Shown here piece by piece: positions 27,474 to 35,707 of a stretch of DNA of 64,000 nt; within the stretch, counting starts at the first letter, position 1, and the number at the start of each line of letters is the position of its first letter. The stretch is from the NCBI RefSeq assembly GCF_000337375.1, contig NZ_AOJG01000009.1, positions 16,620-80,619 of the forward strand, given 5' to 3'. This DNA comes from Halorubrum lipolyticum DSM 21995 (GTDB lineage: Archaea > Halobacteriota > Halobacteria > Halobacteriales > Haloferacaceae). The position numbers were made by a program, and so were the translations under genes. The notes under the pieces were generated by a model. The model did no database searches. It worked only from the letters and a program-made list of their open reading frames with translations, and was not told the origin of the DNA.

Positions 27474-28682
27474 ATGTACGGAGTCGTGCTCGCGGCCGGC
27501 CGCGGAACCCGCATGCGACCGCTGACGGACCGACTGCCGAAACCCCTCCTCCCGGTCGGGGACCGCTCGCTGCTCGAACGGGTGTTCGACACCGCCGCCG
27601 ATGTCGTGGACGAGTTCGTCGTCGTCACCGGCTACCGCGGCGACGCGCTCCGCGAGGCGGTCGGCGAGTCGTACCGGGACCGCCCAGTCCACTACGTCGA
27701 GCAGGCGGAGGCGCTGGGGACGGCCCACGCCGTCGCGCAGGCCGAGCCCGTCGTCGACGACGACTTCCTCGTGCTCAACGGCGACGTGGTCGTGGACGCG
27801 TCGCTCCCGCGGGCGCTCGCCGACGCGGAGGGGACCGCGGTCGCCGCCACCGAGGTCGCGGACCCGCGGGCGTACGGCGTGCTCTCGACCGCCGCCGACG
27901 GCTCGCTCACGGGGATCGTCGAGAAGCCCGACGACCCGCCGACGAACCTCGCGAACGTCGGCTGTTACGCGTTCGGACCCGGGGTGTTCGAGTACATCGA
28001 CCGGACCCCGGAGAGCGAGCGCGGCGAGTACGAGATCACGACGACGATCGAGCTGCTGCTCGACGACGGCCACCGGATCGACGTGGCGCCCTACGAGGGC
28101 ACGTGGCTCGACGTGGGTCGCCCGTGGGAGCTGTTAGAGGCCAGCGAGCTGGCGCTCGCGGAGCTGGACGACGAGGTCGAGACCGCCGGCACGGTCGAAG
28201 CGGGCGTTCACCTCCACGGCGCGGTCGTCGTCGAGGAGGGAGCCACCGTACGGTCGGGCGCCTACGTCGAGGGGCCGGCGCTGATCCGAGAGGGAGCGGA
28301 GGTCGGTCCGAACGCGTACGTTCGCGGGGCGACCGTGGTCGGCCCGGGCGCGCACGTCGGCCACTCGGTCGAGATCAAAAACAGCGTGCTCATGGCCGAC
28401 GCGTCCGTCGGCCATCTCTCGTACGTCGGGGATTCGGTGCTCGGGCGCGGCGTGAACTTCGGCGCCGGGACGAACGTCGCGAACCTCCGGCACGACGACG
28501 CGAACGTCCGGCTGCAGGTGAAAGGCGAGTCCGTCGACACCGGTCGCCGGAAGCTCGGCGTGATCGTCGGCGACGGGGCGAAGACGGGGATCAACACGTC
28601 GCTGAACGCCGGCGTCAAACTGGGTGCGGGAGAGACGACCGGTCCCGGCGAGGTGCTGACGCGCGATCGGCTCTCCGAGTGA
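27474..28682 (+). CDS. glmU: Bifunctional sugar-1-phosphate nucleotidylyltransferase/acetyltransferase
   Basis: A 402-aa archaeal GlmU-type enzyme that should acetylate glucosamine-1-phosphate and join it to UTP, giving UDP-GlcNAc. The N-terminal half has the nucleotidyltransferase signature LAAGRGTRMRPLTDRLPKPL and VLNGDVVV. The C-terminal half is a left-handed beta-helix of hexapeptide repeats that includes NFGAGTNVANLRHD, VDTGRRKLGVIVGD and KTGIN, the acetyltransferase signature of archaeal bifunctional enzymes. dTDP-sugar synthesis is an alternative. It is convergent with the secreted glycosidase-like gene. Confidence 0.88.
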   Translation: MYGVVLAAGRGTRMRPLTDRLPKPLLPVGDRSLLERVFDTAADVVDEFVVVTGYRGDALREAVGESYRDRPVHYVEQAEALGTAHAVAQAEPVVDDDFLVLNGDVVVDASLPRALADAEGTAVAATEVADPRAYGVLSTAADGSLTGIVEKPDDPPTNLANVGCYAFGPGVFEYIDRTPESERGEYEITTTIELLLDDGHRIDVAPYEGTWLDVGRPWELLEASELALAELDDEVETAGTVEAGVHLHGAVVVEEGATVRSGAYVEGPALIREGAEVGPNAYVRGATVVGPGAHVGHSVEIKNSVLMADASVGHLSYVGDSVLGRGVNFGAGTNVANLRHDDANVRLQVKGESVDTGRRKLGVIVGDGAKTGINTSLNAGVKLGAGETTGPGEVLTRDRLSE

Positions 28683-28704
28683 CGCCGCGTGGGCTCGTCC
28701 GACA

Positions 28705-30957
28705 CTACGCCCCTCGTCGAGCGTACCGTTCGAAGACCGCCCCGACTTCCCGGCCGGACTCCTTGAGCCGCTCCGTGTACGCCGGCCGGTCCCACGTCGG
28801 CGGGACGAACGACAGCGACCGTAGCCCTCCCTCAGCGGCGCGGGGGACCGCGTGCGTGACGTTCGTCGAGCCGTCGAGGGGAGTCGCCGTGCCCTCCGAA
28901 TCGGTCGGGACGTACGAGGCGGCGGCGACCTCGATCCCCGCGAACGTCTCGTACGCGTCGAGTCCCTCGGTCCAGAAGTCACCGAGCCGGCGTCGTCGGC
29001 TCGGGTCGGCGACGTTGAGCAGCTGCCACGGCAGCCGGACCTCGATCGCGTCGCTCGACGGCGACACGTGAACGTCCGCGAGCGAGTCGTACTCGGGGGA
29101 GTCCGGATTCCCGTTGCCGTACCGGAGACGACCCGTCTCGACCGACTCGAACGGGACGCGCTCGCCCGTCTCCGGGACGGTGTACCCGCGGTTGATCACC
29201 ATCCGGAGCGGCGCGAAGACGCCGGGGTCGGGGTCGCGGTACCGGCCGAGGTCGAGGCCGGCCTCGGCGCCGTACTCGTACGCGAATGCGTCGTATCGCG
29301 GGTCGACGGTCACGCGGGAGGCGTCGGGGCCGCCGAGCCGGACGACGAAGTCGGCCGGCGCCGTCGCCGAGAGCCCGTACGGGAGCGCCCTGCCGCCGCG
29401 GTCGGTGATGCCGAGCGCGAGGAGGTAGTTGGTCGTCGTCCAGTCGATGTCGGCGCCGAGATCCGCGAGCTCGAGGCGGACGGAGAGGTACGCCGCGTCG
29501 CTCGTGACTCGCACCGCGGTCAGCTCCCTGGCCGCGTCCGCGCCGTCGCCGAGCCGGATCGGGCCGTTTTCGGGCGACGCGGCGGTCGCGTCGGTCCACG
29601 CGTCGGCCGAGCCGTCGAGCGGGACGGCCCCCTCCGGATCGAAGCCGAGCAGACCGAACCGCTGTTCCGGCGTCTGGACGTTCGACCAGTGCGGTCGGCG
29701 GTCGGGGTCCGAGAAGTGGGCGAGGTTCCACGTCCGCTTGAACCACTCGTCGTGCCAGCTGAAGACGACCCCGCCGGCCGTCCCGGCCTCACGGATGTCC
29801 TCGTACATCGCGCCGAGGATCGCCCCCTGTTCGGCTTCGGTGTGCCGGCCCTGATCGCGGCCGTGCACGTCCCGTTGGGCGATCCCGCGCGACGAGGGCA
29901 CGCCGAACTCCGCGACGAGCAGGGGGTGGTCGGTCGCGCCGACGAGGTCAGTTAAATACCCCGCGTAGCTGTTCGGCTCGCCGCGGTGGTCGGTGTGGTT
30001 CGCGTAGGCCGGCGTCTCGTTCAACAGGGGCGGGTAGTACGGGTAGACGTGGTACGCCGCGAACGTCCCCGCGTCGTACGCGTCCGTCGCGGCGACCGCG
30101 TCGGGGTCGACGGAGACGGCGTCCTCAGCGACGAAGGGCTCGTAGGGGTGAGAGAGGGGGTCGGTCGTCACCCAGTTCGTGAACGCCGCCGGGCGTCGCG
30201 CGTCGTACTCGGCGGCCTCGTAGGCGACGCCCGCGTCGAGCCGCGCCGCGAGCCACCCCTCGAAGGGGGACGCGTCGCGAGCGGCGAGGTACTCGCCGTC
30301 GTATCCGCTCTGATCGTTGACTCGGTCCGTCTCGGCGACGACAGCCGGCGGCCACTCGATACCGACGATATATCCAAGCACGGAGTCGCTCACGTCGGCG
30401 TCGTACGTCCCGCTCGCGTGGCCGGGCTTCGGCTCGATCGTCGTCGCGCCGTGGACGGCGTCGATCACCCGTCGAAACGAGCGGTCGAACGCGGCCGACA
30501 GCGTGAACACGTCGCCGGCCTCGCGGAGCGTCTCCTCGCCGATCCAGTTGCCGTGGAGGACGTATATCGGGTCCGCGTGGGAGCGATTGTACGCGGCGAG
30601 AGCCCGGTAGAACGCGGGCGGATGCACGGTGTACACCCGGACGACATTGACGTGCAGGTCACCCATCGCCGCGAGCCAGCGGTCGTACTCGGCGCGGGTG
30701 ATCGCGGCCTCGCCGGGGAAGCGCCCGGGCTTGGCCATCCCGAGGTTCACGCCGCGGACGGAGAGGGGAGCAAACTCGCCCCCGTCGACCGCGACTTCGA
30801 ACCCGTTCTCGGCGACGCGGAACCGGCGGGACGGTCCCTCGCCCTCGTTTCGGACACCGTCCGTTCGCCCGACTGAGTCGTCGCCGCGGAAGCCGCAGCC
30901 GGCGGTACCGACCGCACCGGCGACTCCGACGCGACCGAGAAATCGGCGTCTGCGCAC
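28705..30957 (-). CDS. Secreted Tat lipoprotein with TIM-barrel glycosidase-like domain
   Basis: About 750 aa. From the GTG at 30957 the signal reads MRRRRFLGRVGVAGAVGTAGC, a Tat lipoprotein signal; an ATG at 31032 would add 25 residues in front of it and is less likely. Residues about 70-420 resemble a clan-A (GH2/GH5-like) barrel: GVNLGMAKPGRFPGE, VNVVRVYTVHPP, an acid/base candidate in GIEWPP and a nucleophile candidate in LLVAEFGVP. The C-terminal ~300 residues are beta-rich. It lies in the polysaccharide locus and may trim or release the polymer at the surface. Substrate unknown. Confidence 0.75.
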   Translation of the reverse strand: MRRRRFLGRVGVAGAVGTAGCGFRGDDSVGRTDGVRNEGEGPSRRFRVAENGFEVAVDGGEFAPLSVRGVNLGMAKPGRFPGEAAITRAEYDRWLAAMGDLHVNVVRVYTVHPPAFYRALAAYNRSHADPIYVLHGNWIGEETLREAGDVFTLSAAFDRSFRRVIDAVHGATTIEPKPGHASGTYDADVSDSVLGYIVGIEWPPAVVAETDRVNDQSGYDGEYLAARDASPFEGWLAARLDAGVAYEAAEYDARRPAAFTNWVTTDPLSHPYEPFVAEDAVSVDPDAVAATDAYDAGTFAAYHVYPYYPPLLNETPAYANHTDHRGEPNSYAGYLTDLVGATDHPLLVAEFGVPSSRGIAQRDVHGRDQGRHTEAEQGAILGAMYEDIREAGTAGGVVFSWHDEWFKRTWNLAHFSDPDRRPHWSNVQTPEQRFGLLGFDPEGAVPLDGSADAWTDATAASPENGPIRLGDGADAARELTAVRVTSDAAYLSVRLELADLGADIDWTTTNYLLALGITDRGGRALPYGLSATAPADFVVRLGGPDASRVTVDPRYDAFAYEYGAEAGLDLGRYRDPDPGVFAPLRMVINRGYTVPETGERVPFESVETGRLRYGNGNPDSPEYDSLADVHVSPSSDAIEVRLPWQLLNVADPSRRRRLGDFWTEGLDAYETFAGIEVAAASYVPTDSEGTATPLDGSTNVTHAVPRAAEGGLRSLSFVPPTWDRPAYTERLKESGREVGAVFERYARRGA

Positions 30958-31113
30958 GTCGACATATACGGGTGAACGGAGATAAGGATATCCGTAACCG
31001 GTTTCACGGAGATTACTTCGGTCGAACGCCACACGCGGTTCGGCCCCGCCAGCCCGGGGCGATAGACCCCCGACCCGGGATCGCAGTTTTATATGCTCTC
31101 ATCGATTAAGCGG

Positions 31114-32295
31114 ATGATAACCGCTTCCCACCTCATGTCACTCGACGCTCCCCGTTCGGATCCATTTAAGAGCCTGTTACAGCTGACGGCGGGCGACCTC
31201 ACCAGCGAGCAGCGGATACGACGGGCGATCGAGGTCGGCCGGGAGTACCTCGGGGTCGACAACGGCGTCCTCTCGTACACCGGCGAGGGGCGCTACGAGG
31301 TGGTCGAGACGAGCATCGAGAGCGGTCCCTACGCGGCGGGTGCCGTCGTCGACCTCGACGGGACCTGGTGCCGGCACGTCGTCGGGAGCGGGGAGACGGT
31401 CGGGTTCGCGGACGCGACCGACAGCGAGTACCGCGACGACGCGGCGTTGGAGACGACCGGCATCTACTGTTACGTCGGGGCGCCGGTGGACGTCGACGGC
31501 GAGACGTACGGAACGCTGTGTTTCTCCGACGCCGAGCCCCGGTCCGATCCGATCACCGATCGGGAGCGCGACTTCGTCTCCGTCCTCGCGGAGTGGGTCG
31601 GCGCCGAGCTCGAGCGGCAGAAACACTACACCGAGCTCCGCGAGCAGAACGAGCGGCTCGACGAGTTCACCGGGATCGTCGCCCACGACCTCCGGAACCC
31701 GCTGGCGGGCGCGATCGGCTTCACCGAGCTCGCGCAGGAGTTGGTGTCCGGACAGGCGGCCGACTTCCTCGGTCGGGTCCGTAACTCGCTGGGTCGCATG
31801 GAGTCGATGATCGCCGAGTGTCTGATCCTCGCGAAGGAGGGCGCCGACGTCGGTGAACGAACCGAGGTCGCGCTCGAAGCGCTCGTCCGGGACGCGTGGG
31901 ACACGGTGCAGACGCGCGACGCCGCGCTGACGGTCGACATCGCGCCCGGCACGACGGTCGTCGCCGACCAGATGCGGCTCCGGCGGCTCCTCGAGAACCT
32001 GTTCCGCAACAGCGTCGAGCACGGCGGCCCGGGCGTCTCGGTGACGGTGACGGGAGACGAACGCGGCTTCGCCGTCGCGGACGACGGACCGGGACTCCCG
32101 CCCGCGGTCGAGAGCGCGCTCGCGGCGGCCGACACGGAGAACGTGAAGTCGTTCGGCCTCGGTCTCCTGGTGGTCCAGCGGGTCGTCTCCGGCCACGGCT
32201 GGGACCTCGCGGTCGAGAGCTCCGACGCGGGGACGCGGTTCGCGGTGACGGACGTCAACACCGCCGAGCCGATCTATCACGACTTGGACGGCTGA
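31114..32295 (+). CDS. GAF-domain sensor histidine kinase
   Basis: A soluble ~393-aa kinase with a GAF domain (about residues 45-140), a HisKA dimerisation helix with the phospho-acceptor in AHDLRNPLAG (His191) and a HATPase domain (LLENLFRNSVEHGG, ADDGPGLP, GLGLLVVQRVV). A TATA-like TTTATAT at 31088-31094 precedes the ATG at 31114 by about 20 nt; ATGs at 31093 and 31135 are alternatives. It has no membrane helix. The response regulator at 35.2-35.6 kb is the nearest possible partner, with the glycosyltransferase and HEAT genes between. Confidence 0.85.
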   Translation: MITASHLMSLDAPRSDPFKSLLQLTAGDLTSEQRIRRAIEVGREYLGVDNGVLSYTGEGRYEVVETSIESGPYAAGAVVDLDGTWCRHVVGSGETVGFADATDSEYRDDAALETTGIYCYVGAPVDVDGETYGTLCFSDAEPRSDPITDRERDFVSVLAEWVGAELERQKHYTELREQNERLDEFTGIVAHDLRNPLAGAIGFTELAQELVSGQAADFLGRVRNSLGRMESMIAECLILAKEGADVGERTEVALEALVRDAWDTVQTRDAALTVDIAPGTTVVADQMRLRRLLENLFRNSVEHGGPGVSVTVTGDERGFAVADDGPGLPPAVESALAAADTENVKSFGLGLLVVQRVVSGHGWDLAVESSDAGTRFAVTDVNTAEPIYHDLDG

Positions 32296-32358
32296 GCACG
32301 GCTCGGGTATCGCGGGTCAGTCGGCGCCCTCGGTGGCCGCTTCGACCACACACGAACC

Positions 32359-32479
32359 CGCTCGTCACCGACGCTGACCCGCTCGTCACCGACGCTGACC
32401 GCTCGTCGCGGTTTCGTCGGTCGCGGTTTCGTCGGTCGCGGTTTCGTCGGTCGCGGTTTCGTCGGTCGCGGTTTCGTCG
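32359..32479. repeat. Tandem repeats at the 3' end of the family-2 glycosyltransferase gene
   Basis: Five perfect 15-bp copies (32405-32419, 32420-32434, 32435-32449, 32450-32464, 32465-32479) encode five TDETA units at the protein C-terminus. Just beyond, a 21-bp unit is repeated twice at about 32360-32400, straddling the stop codon. Confidence 0.92.
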
Positions 32480-33921
32480 GTCCCGGCCGCCGCCGTCTCG
32501 GCGTCGGAGCCGAACCCGCGCCGCTCCATGACGCCCCACGACCGGTCGCCGCGCAGGTACTCGATCAGGCCGTGCCACGCGACGACCGTCTTCCACTGGC
32601 GATAGCCGAAGTTCTCCAAGACGCCGTACCAGAGGAGTCGGAGCACGTCCCACGGCGACGCGTACCGGTTGTAGCTCCACACCTCGCTGAACACGCCGAA
32701 CCACGAGAGGAACATGCCGGTGCCGACCGTGAGAAGCAGGAACGCCAGGAAGAACTCGATATTTAAGATCCCGAGGTACCACGCGATCGGGAGCAACACG
32801 TAGCCGACCCCCTCGATGAGTGGCCCGATCGCCTCCGCCGCGGTGAAGAAGGGGAGGATGACGGTCCCGACGCGCCCGTACGCCCGGCGGAAGAACATCC
32901 GACGGCTGGCGACGACCGTCTCCAGCATCCCCCGGTACCAGCGTCGCCGCTGGCGGCCGAGGGCTCGGAGGGTGTCCGGGACCTCCGTCCACGCGACCGG
33001 CTCCGGGACGAACTCGATACGGTAGTCCACGTCGGCGTCCGAGAGGTGCTCGTGGAGCCGGACGACAACGTCGAAGTCCTCGGTGACCGTGTCGTGTCGG
33101 TAGCCGCCGATATCGCGGACGCGGTCGGTACGGAACACGCCGAACGCCCCCGAGATAAGGATCAGCCCCTTGAGGCGGGCGAGGCCGAGCCGCCCCGAGT
33201 AGAACGCCCGCAGGTACTCCATCACCTGCACGCCGGCGAGCCCGGTCTTCGGGAGGTTGATCTCCTTGACCTGTCCGTCCTGCACCACGCAGTCGTTGGC
33301 GACCCGGATGGTGCCCCCGCTGGCGACCGTTCGCGAGGGGTCCTCCAAGAACGGCGCGACCACGTCCAGCAGCGCGTCACGGTCGATCAGGGTATCGGCG
33401 TCGACCGCGCAGAACAGCTCTTTGTCGGTGAGCCAGACGCCGGCGTTGAGCGCGTCGCTTTTGCCGCCGTTCTCCTTGTCGACGACCAGCAGGTCCTCGT
33501 GGGTCGCCGAGCGGTACACCCCGCGGATCGGCTCGGAAGGAACGTCGTACGGCACCTCGGCGTCGACCGGACGGAGCCCGAACGCCCCGACGAGCCGTTC
33601 GAGGGTGGTGTCCGACGAGCCGTCGTTGACGACGACGATCTCCTGGTCGGGGTAGTTGAGCGCTAGCATCGATCGCACGCTCTCGACGATCGTCGGCGCT
33701 TCGTTGTACGCCGGCACGACCATCGCGACGCCCGGGTAGAACGGGCTGTCGAACTCGCGGAACGACGGCGACCACGCCGACTCGCGGACGCTGTCGCGGA
33801 GCTGGAGCAGGGCGAGGACGTGGATCGCGAGGTAGCCGGCGTTGATCAGCAGGTAGTACGCGACGATGAAGACGCCCGACCCGGCGATGACGGCTGTGCC
33901 GAGGGCACCGAGCGTCGTCAT
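32386..33921 (-). CDS. Processive membrane glycosyltransferase, family 2 (polysaccharide synthase)
   Basis: A 511-aa integral membrane GT2 related to BcsA/IcaA/hyaluronan-synthase-type enzymes. One N-terminal membrane helix (about residues 8-38) is followed by the catalytic domain with VVNDGSSDTT, the metal-binding DADT, TEDFD and the QRRRW motif of processive synthases. Three or more C-terminal helices (VILPFFTAAEAIGPL, LLPIAWYLGILNIEFFLAFLLL) could form a polymer channel. The tail ends in five TDETA repeats. Its start overlaps the HEAT-gene stop by 4 bp (ATGA). Neighbouring glmU and glmS suggest UDP-GlcNAc as donor. Confidence 0.85.
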   Translation of the reverse strand: MTTLGALGTAVIAGSGVFIVAYYLLINAGYLAIHVLALLQLRDSVRESAWSPSFREFDSPFYPGVAMVVPAYNEAPTIVESVRSMLALNYPDQEIVVVNDGSSDTTLERLVGAFGLRPVDAEVPYDVPSEPIRGVYRSATHEDLLVVDKENGGKSDALNAGVWLTDKELFCAVDADTLIDRDALLDVVAPFLEDPSRTVASGGTIRVANDCVVQDGQVKEINLPKTGLAGVQVMEYLRAFYSGRLGLARLKGLILISGAFGVFRTDRVRDIGGYRHDTVTEDFDVVVRLHEHLSDADVDYRIEFVPEPVAWTEVPDTLRALGRQRRRWYRGMLETVVASRRMFFRRAYGRVGTVILPFFTAAEAIGPLIEGVGYVLLPIAWYLGILNIEFFLAFLLLTVGTGMFLSWFGVFSEVWSYNRYASPWDVLRLLWYGVLENFGYRQWKTVVAWHGLIEYLRGDRSWGVMERRGFGSDAETAAAGTDETATDETATDETATDETATDETATSGQRR

Positions 33922-35231
33922 CCGCGCACCTCCTCGCGGAGCCGCTCGCGTTCCGCGGAGATGTCGCGCGCGAGGCGGTCGAATCGGGCGTGTTCGGTCG
34001 CCCACGCCCACGCGACTTCGAAGGGTGCAGGCTCGTCGGCGGGGGGCGTGGCGTCGGCGGGGAGTGCGGACCCGTCGGCGGGGGGCGTAGCGCCGGCGGG
34101 GGACGTGGCGTCGGCGGTCGGGCGACTGTCCTCGTCGACGAGCGACGCGCTCCGCCCGGGAACGGGAGCGTCGGGACCGCGGTGCGAAACGAGCGTCTCG
34201 GCCGCGGCGATCCGTGCGCGTGCGTCCGGCTCCGCGGTCGCGGCGGCCTCGATCGCCCCGATCGCGTCGGCGTCGCCCCATACGCCGAGCGCCCGATACG
34301 CGCTCGCGCGGACCGTCGGGTCGGGATCGTCAGGGATCGCCTCGGGGTCGACCACGCCGCGGAGCCGTCGGTTCCAGCCGTACGCCCCGAGCGCGCGCCA
34401 CGCGGCCGACCGCACCCGCGGATCGGGGCTCGACAGCGCCCCGACGACCCACGAGAGGTCGGCGTCCCCGACCACGGTGGTGAGGTGCCGAACCACGAGC
34501 AGCGCCTGTCGCTGGAGCGCCGGCTCCCAGTCGTTGAAGTCGGCGGCGGCCCGCTCGAAGAACGGCGTCGGGTCGCGCTCGGCGACGCGGTACAGCGTGT
34601 CGACGCCGAACACCGAGAACGCCGACGGATTATCGCGCAGCAACAGGTCGACGCCGGTCGTCGCGCAGTCGTCCGTCGCCGCAGCGTGCAACACCCTCGC
34701 GGCCGCGGCGCGCTCGCGGGGCGTGTCGGTACAGCGTGCTTCGAGCAGGCCGCGGTCGGGGGGATCCCGGAGCAGCGCGAGCCAGACCAGCGCGTGGATC
34801 CGGTCCCAGTAGTCGCCCTCGGCGATCTCGCGGCGCGCCCGCTCGTCGATCCCGAGCGCGGTTCCCAATCCCGCCAGCTCGGCGGCGTCGCGCCCTTCGA
34901 GCTCGCGGAGGTACACGTCGAGCAGCGACTCGAGCTCGTCGCGCTCGAGCGCCGAGAGCCCGGCGACCCACTCGTCCCACGCCGGTTCGTCGCGCCCGTA
35001 GAGCCTGTCGAGCAGTTCGGACCGGAGGCCCGCACGGGCCGGAACCCGCCGCCGGCGCCTGCGGGCCGCCCGCACCGAGTAGCCGACGGTCACGATCACC
35101 ACCGCGGCGAGCAACGAGGCCAGGACGACGACGGCGAGGGTGAGCGCGACCGGCGGGATCTCGACCGCCTGGAGGACGAGGTCGCCGGTGATCCGCGGCG
35201 AGGTCGCAATCAGACCCGGAATCACGCTCAT
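33918..35231 (-). CDS. Membrane-anchored HEAT-repeat protein
   Basis: A 437-aa protein. One membrane helix near the N-terminus (about residues 26-50, VALTLAVVVLASLLAAVVIV) is followed by a basic RRRRR stop-transfer segment. A cytoplasmic region of alpha-alpha HEAT-like repeats follows (ALVWLALLRDPPDRGLLEA, ARVLHAAATDDCATTG, SPDPRVRSAAWRALGAYG, DPTVRASAYRALGVWGDADA). A Pro/Ala-rich spacer and a terminal helix close it. It overlaps both neighbours by 4 bp. It probably works as a scaffold between the response regulator and the glycosyltransferase. Confidence 0.8.
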   Translation of the reverse strand: MSVIPGLIATSPRITGDLVLQAVEIPPVALTLAVVVLASLLAAVVIVTVGYSVRAARRRRRRVPARAGLRSELLDRLYGRDEPAWDEWVAGLSALERDELESLLDVYLRELEGRDAAELAGLGTALGIDERARREIAEGDYWDRIHALVWLALLRDPPDRGLLEARCTDTPRERAAAARVLHAAATDDCATTGVDLLLRDNPSAFSVFGVDTLYRVAERDPTPFFERAAADFNDWEPALQRQALLVVRHLTTVVGDADLSWVVGALSSPDPRVRSAAWRALGAYGWNRRLRGVVDPEAIPDDPDPTVRASAYRALGVWGDADAIGAIEAAATAEPDARARIAAAETLVSHRGPDAPVPGRSASLVDEDSRPTADATSPAGATPPADGSALPADATPPADEPAPFEVAWAWATEHARFDRLARDISAERERLREEVRG

Positions 35232-35632
35232 CGCCCGACCAGCCGCTCGATCCGGACGAGCAGTTCGTTCGGACTGAACGGCTTCGTGAGGTACTCGTCC
35301 GCGCCGGACTCGAGCCCTTCGAGCACGTCCGCCTCCTGCCCGCGCGAGGTGAGCATGACGACGGGAACGTCGGGGTCGACCGCGAGCTCCCCGCGTCGCA
35401 CCGTTCGGAGCAGTTGGGTCCCCTTCAGCCGCGGCATCATCACGTCGAGGACGACGACGTCGGGGTCGGCGTCGGGGTCGTCCAGCGCCGCTCGGCCTTC
35501 CTCGCCGTCGTGGCATACGGTGACATCGAACCCCGCGTTCGACAGTTTGTACTCGAGGATCGACCGGATCGTCTCGTCGTCGTCCGCGATGACGGCCGAT
35601 TTCGACACGGTTCGGCTACAGCTCAGATCCAC
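35228..35632 (-). CDS. Stand-alone response regulator (receiver domain)
   Basis: A 134-aa CheY-like receiver with no output domain. It has the acidic pocket ADDDE, the phospho-acceptor Asp in VVVLDVMMPRLKG, the Thr/Ser in VVMLTSRG and the Lys in YLTKPFSPNE. A GTG at 35608 would give a shorter 126-aa form beginning at the receiver fold. It is the first gene of a three-gene overlapping operon with the HEAT protein and glycosyltransferase. With no DNA-binding domain, it likely acts by protein contact, plausibly on the HEAT protein. Confidence 0.9.
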   Translation of the reverse strand: MDLSCSRTVSKSAVIADDDETIRSILEYKLSNAGFDVTVCHDGEEGRAALDDPDADPDVVVLDVMMPRLKGTQLLRTVRRGELAVDPDVPVVMLTSRGQEADVLEGLESGADEYLTKPFSPNELLVRIERLVGR

Positions 35633-35651
35633 TTTACGTTATCTCTCCGTC

Positions 35652-35668
35652 GCCCGCCGACGGCGGGC
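35652..35668. other. Inverted repeat in the divergent promoter region
   Basis: Arms GCCCGCC (35652-35658) and GGCGGGC (35662-35668) lie in the 75-bp gap between the response-regulator gene and the second GlmU-like gene, flanked by AT-rich TTACGTTAT and CATTTAACA. This could be a shared operator. Confidence 0.4.
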
Positions 35669-35707
35669 CGCGAGTCATTTAACACCGGGGCGAGCGAGGG
35701 ATGAGAC

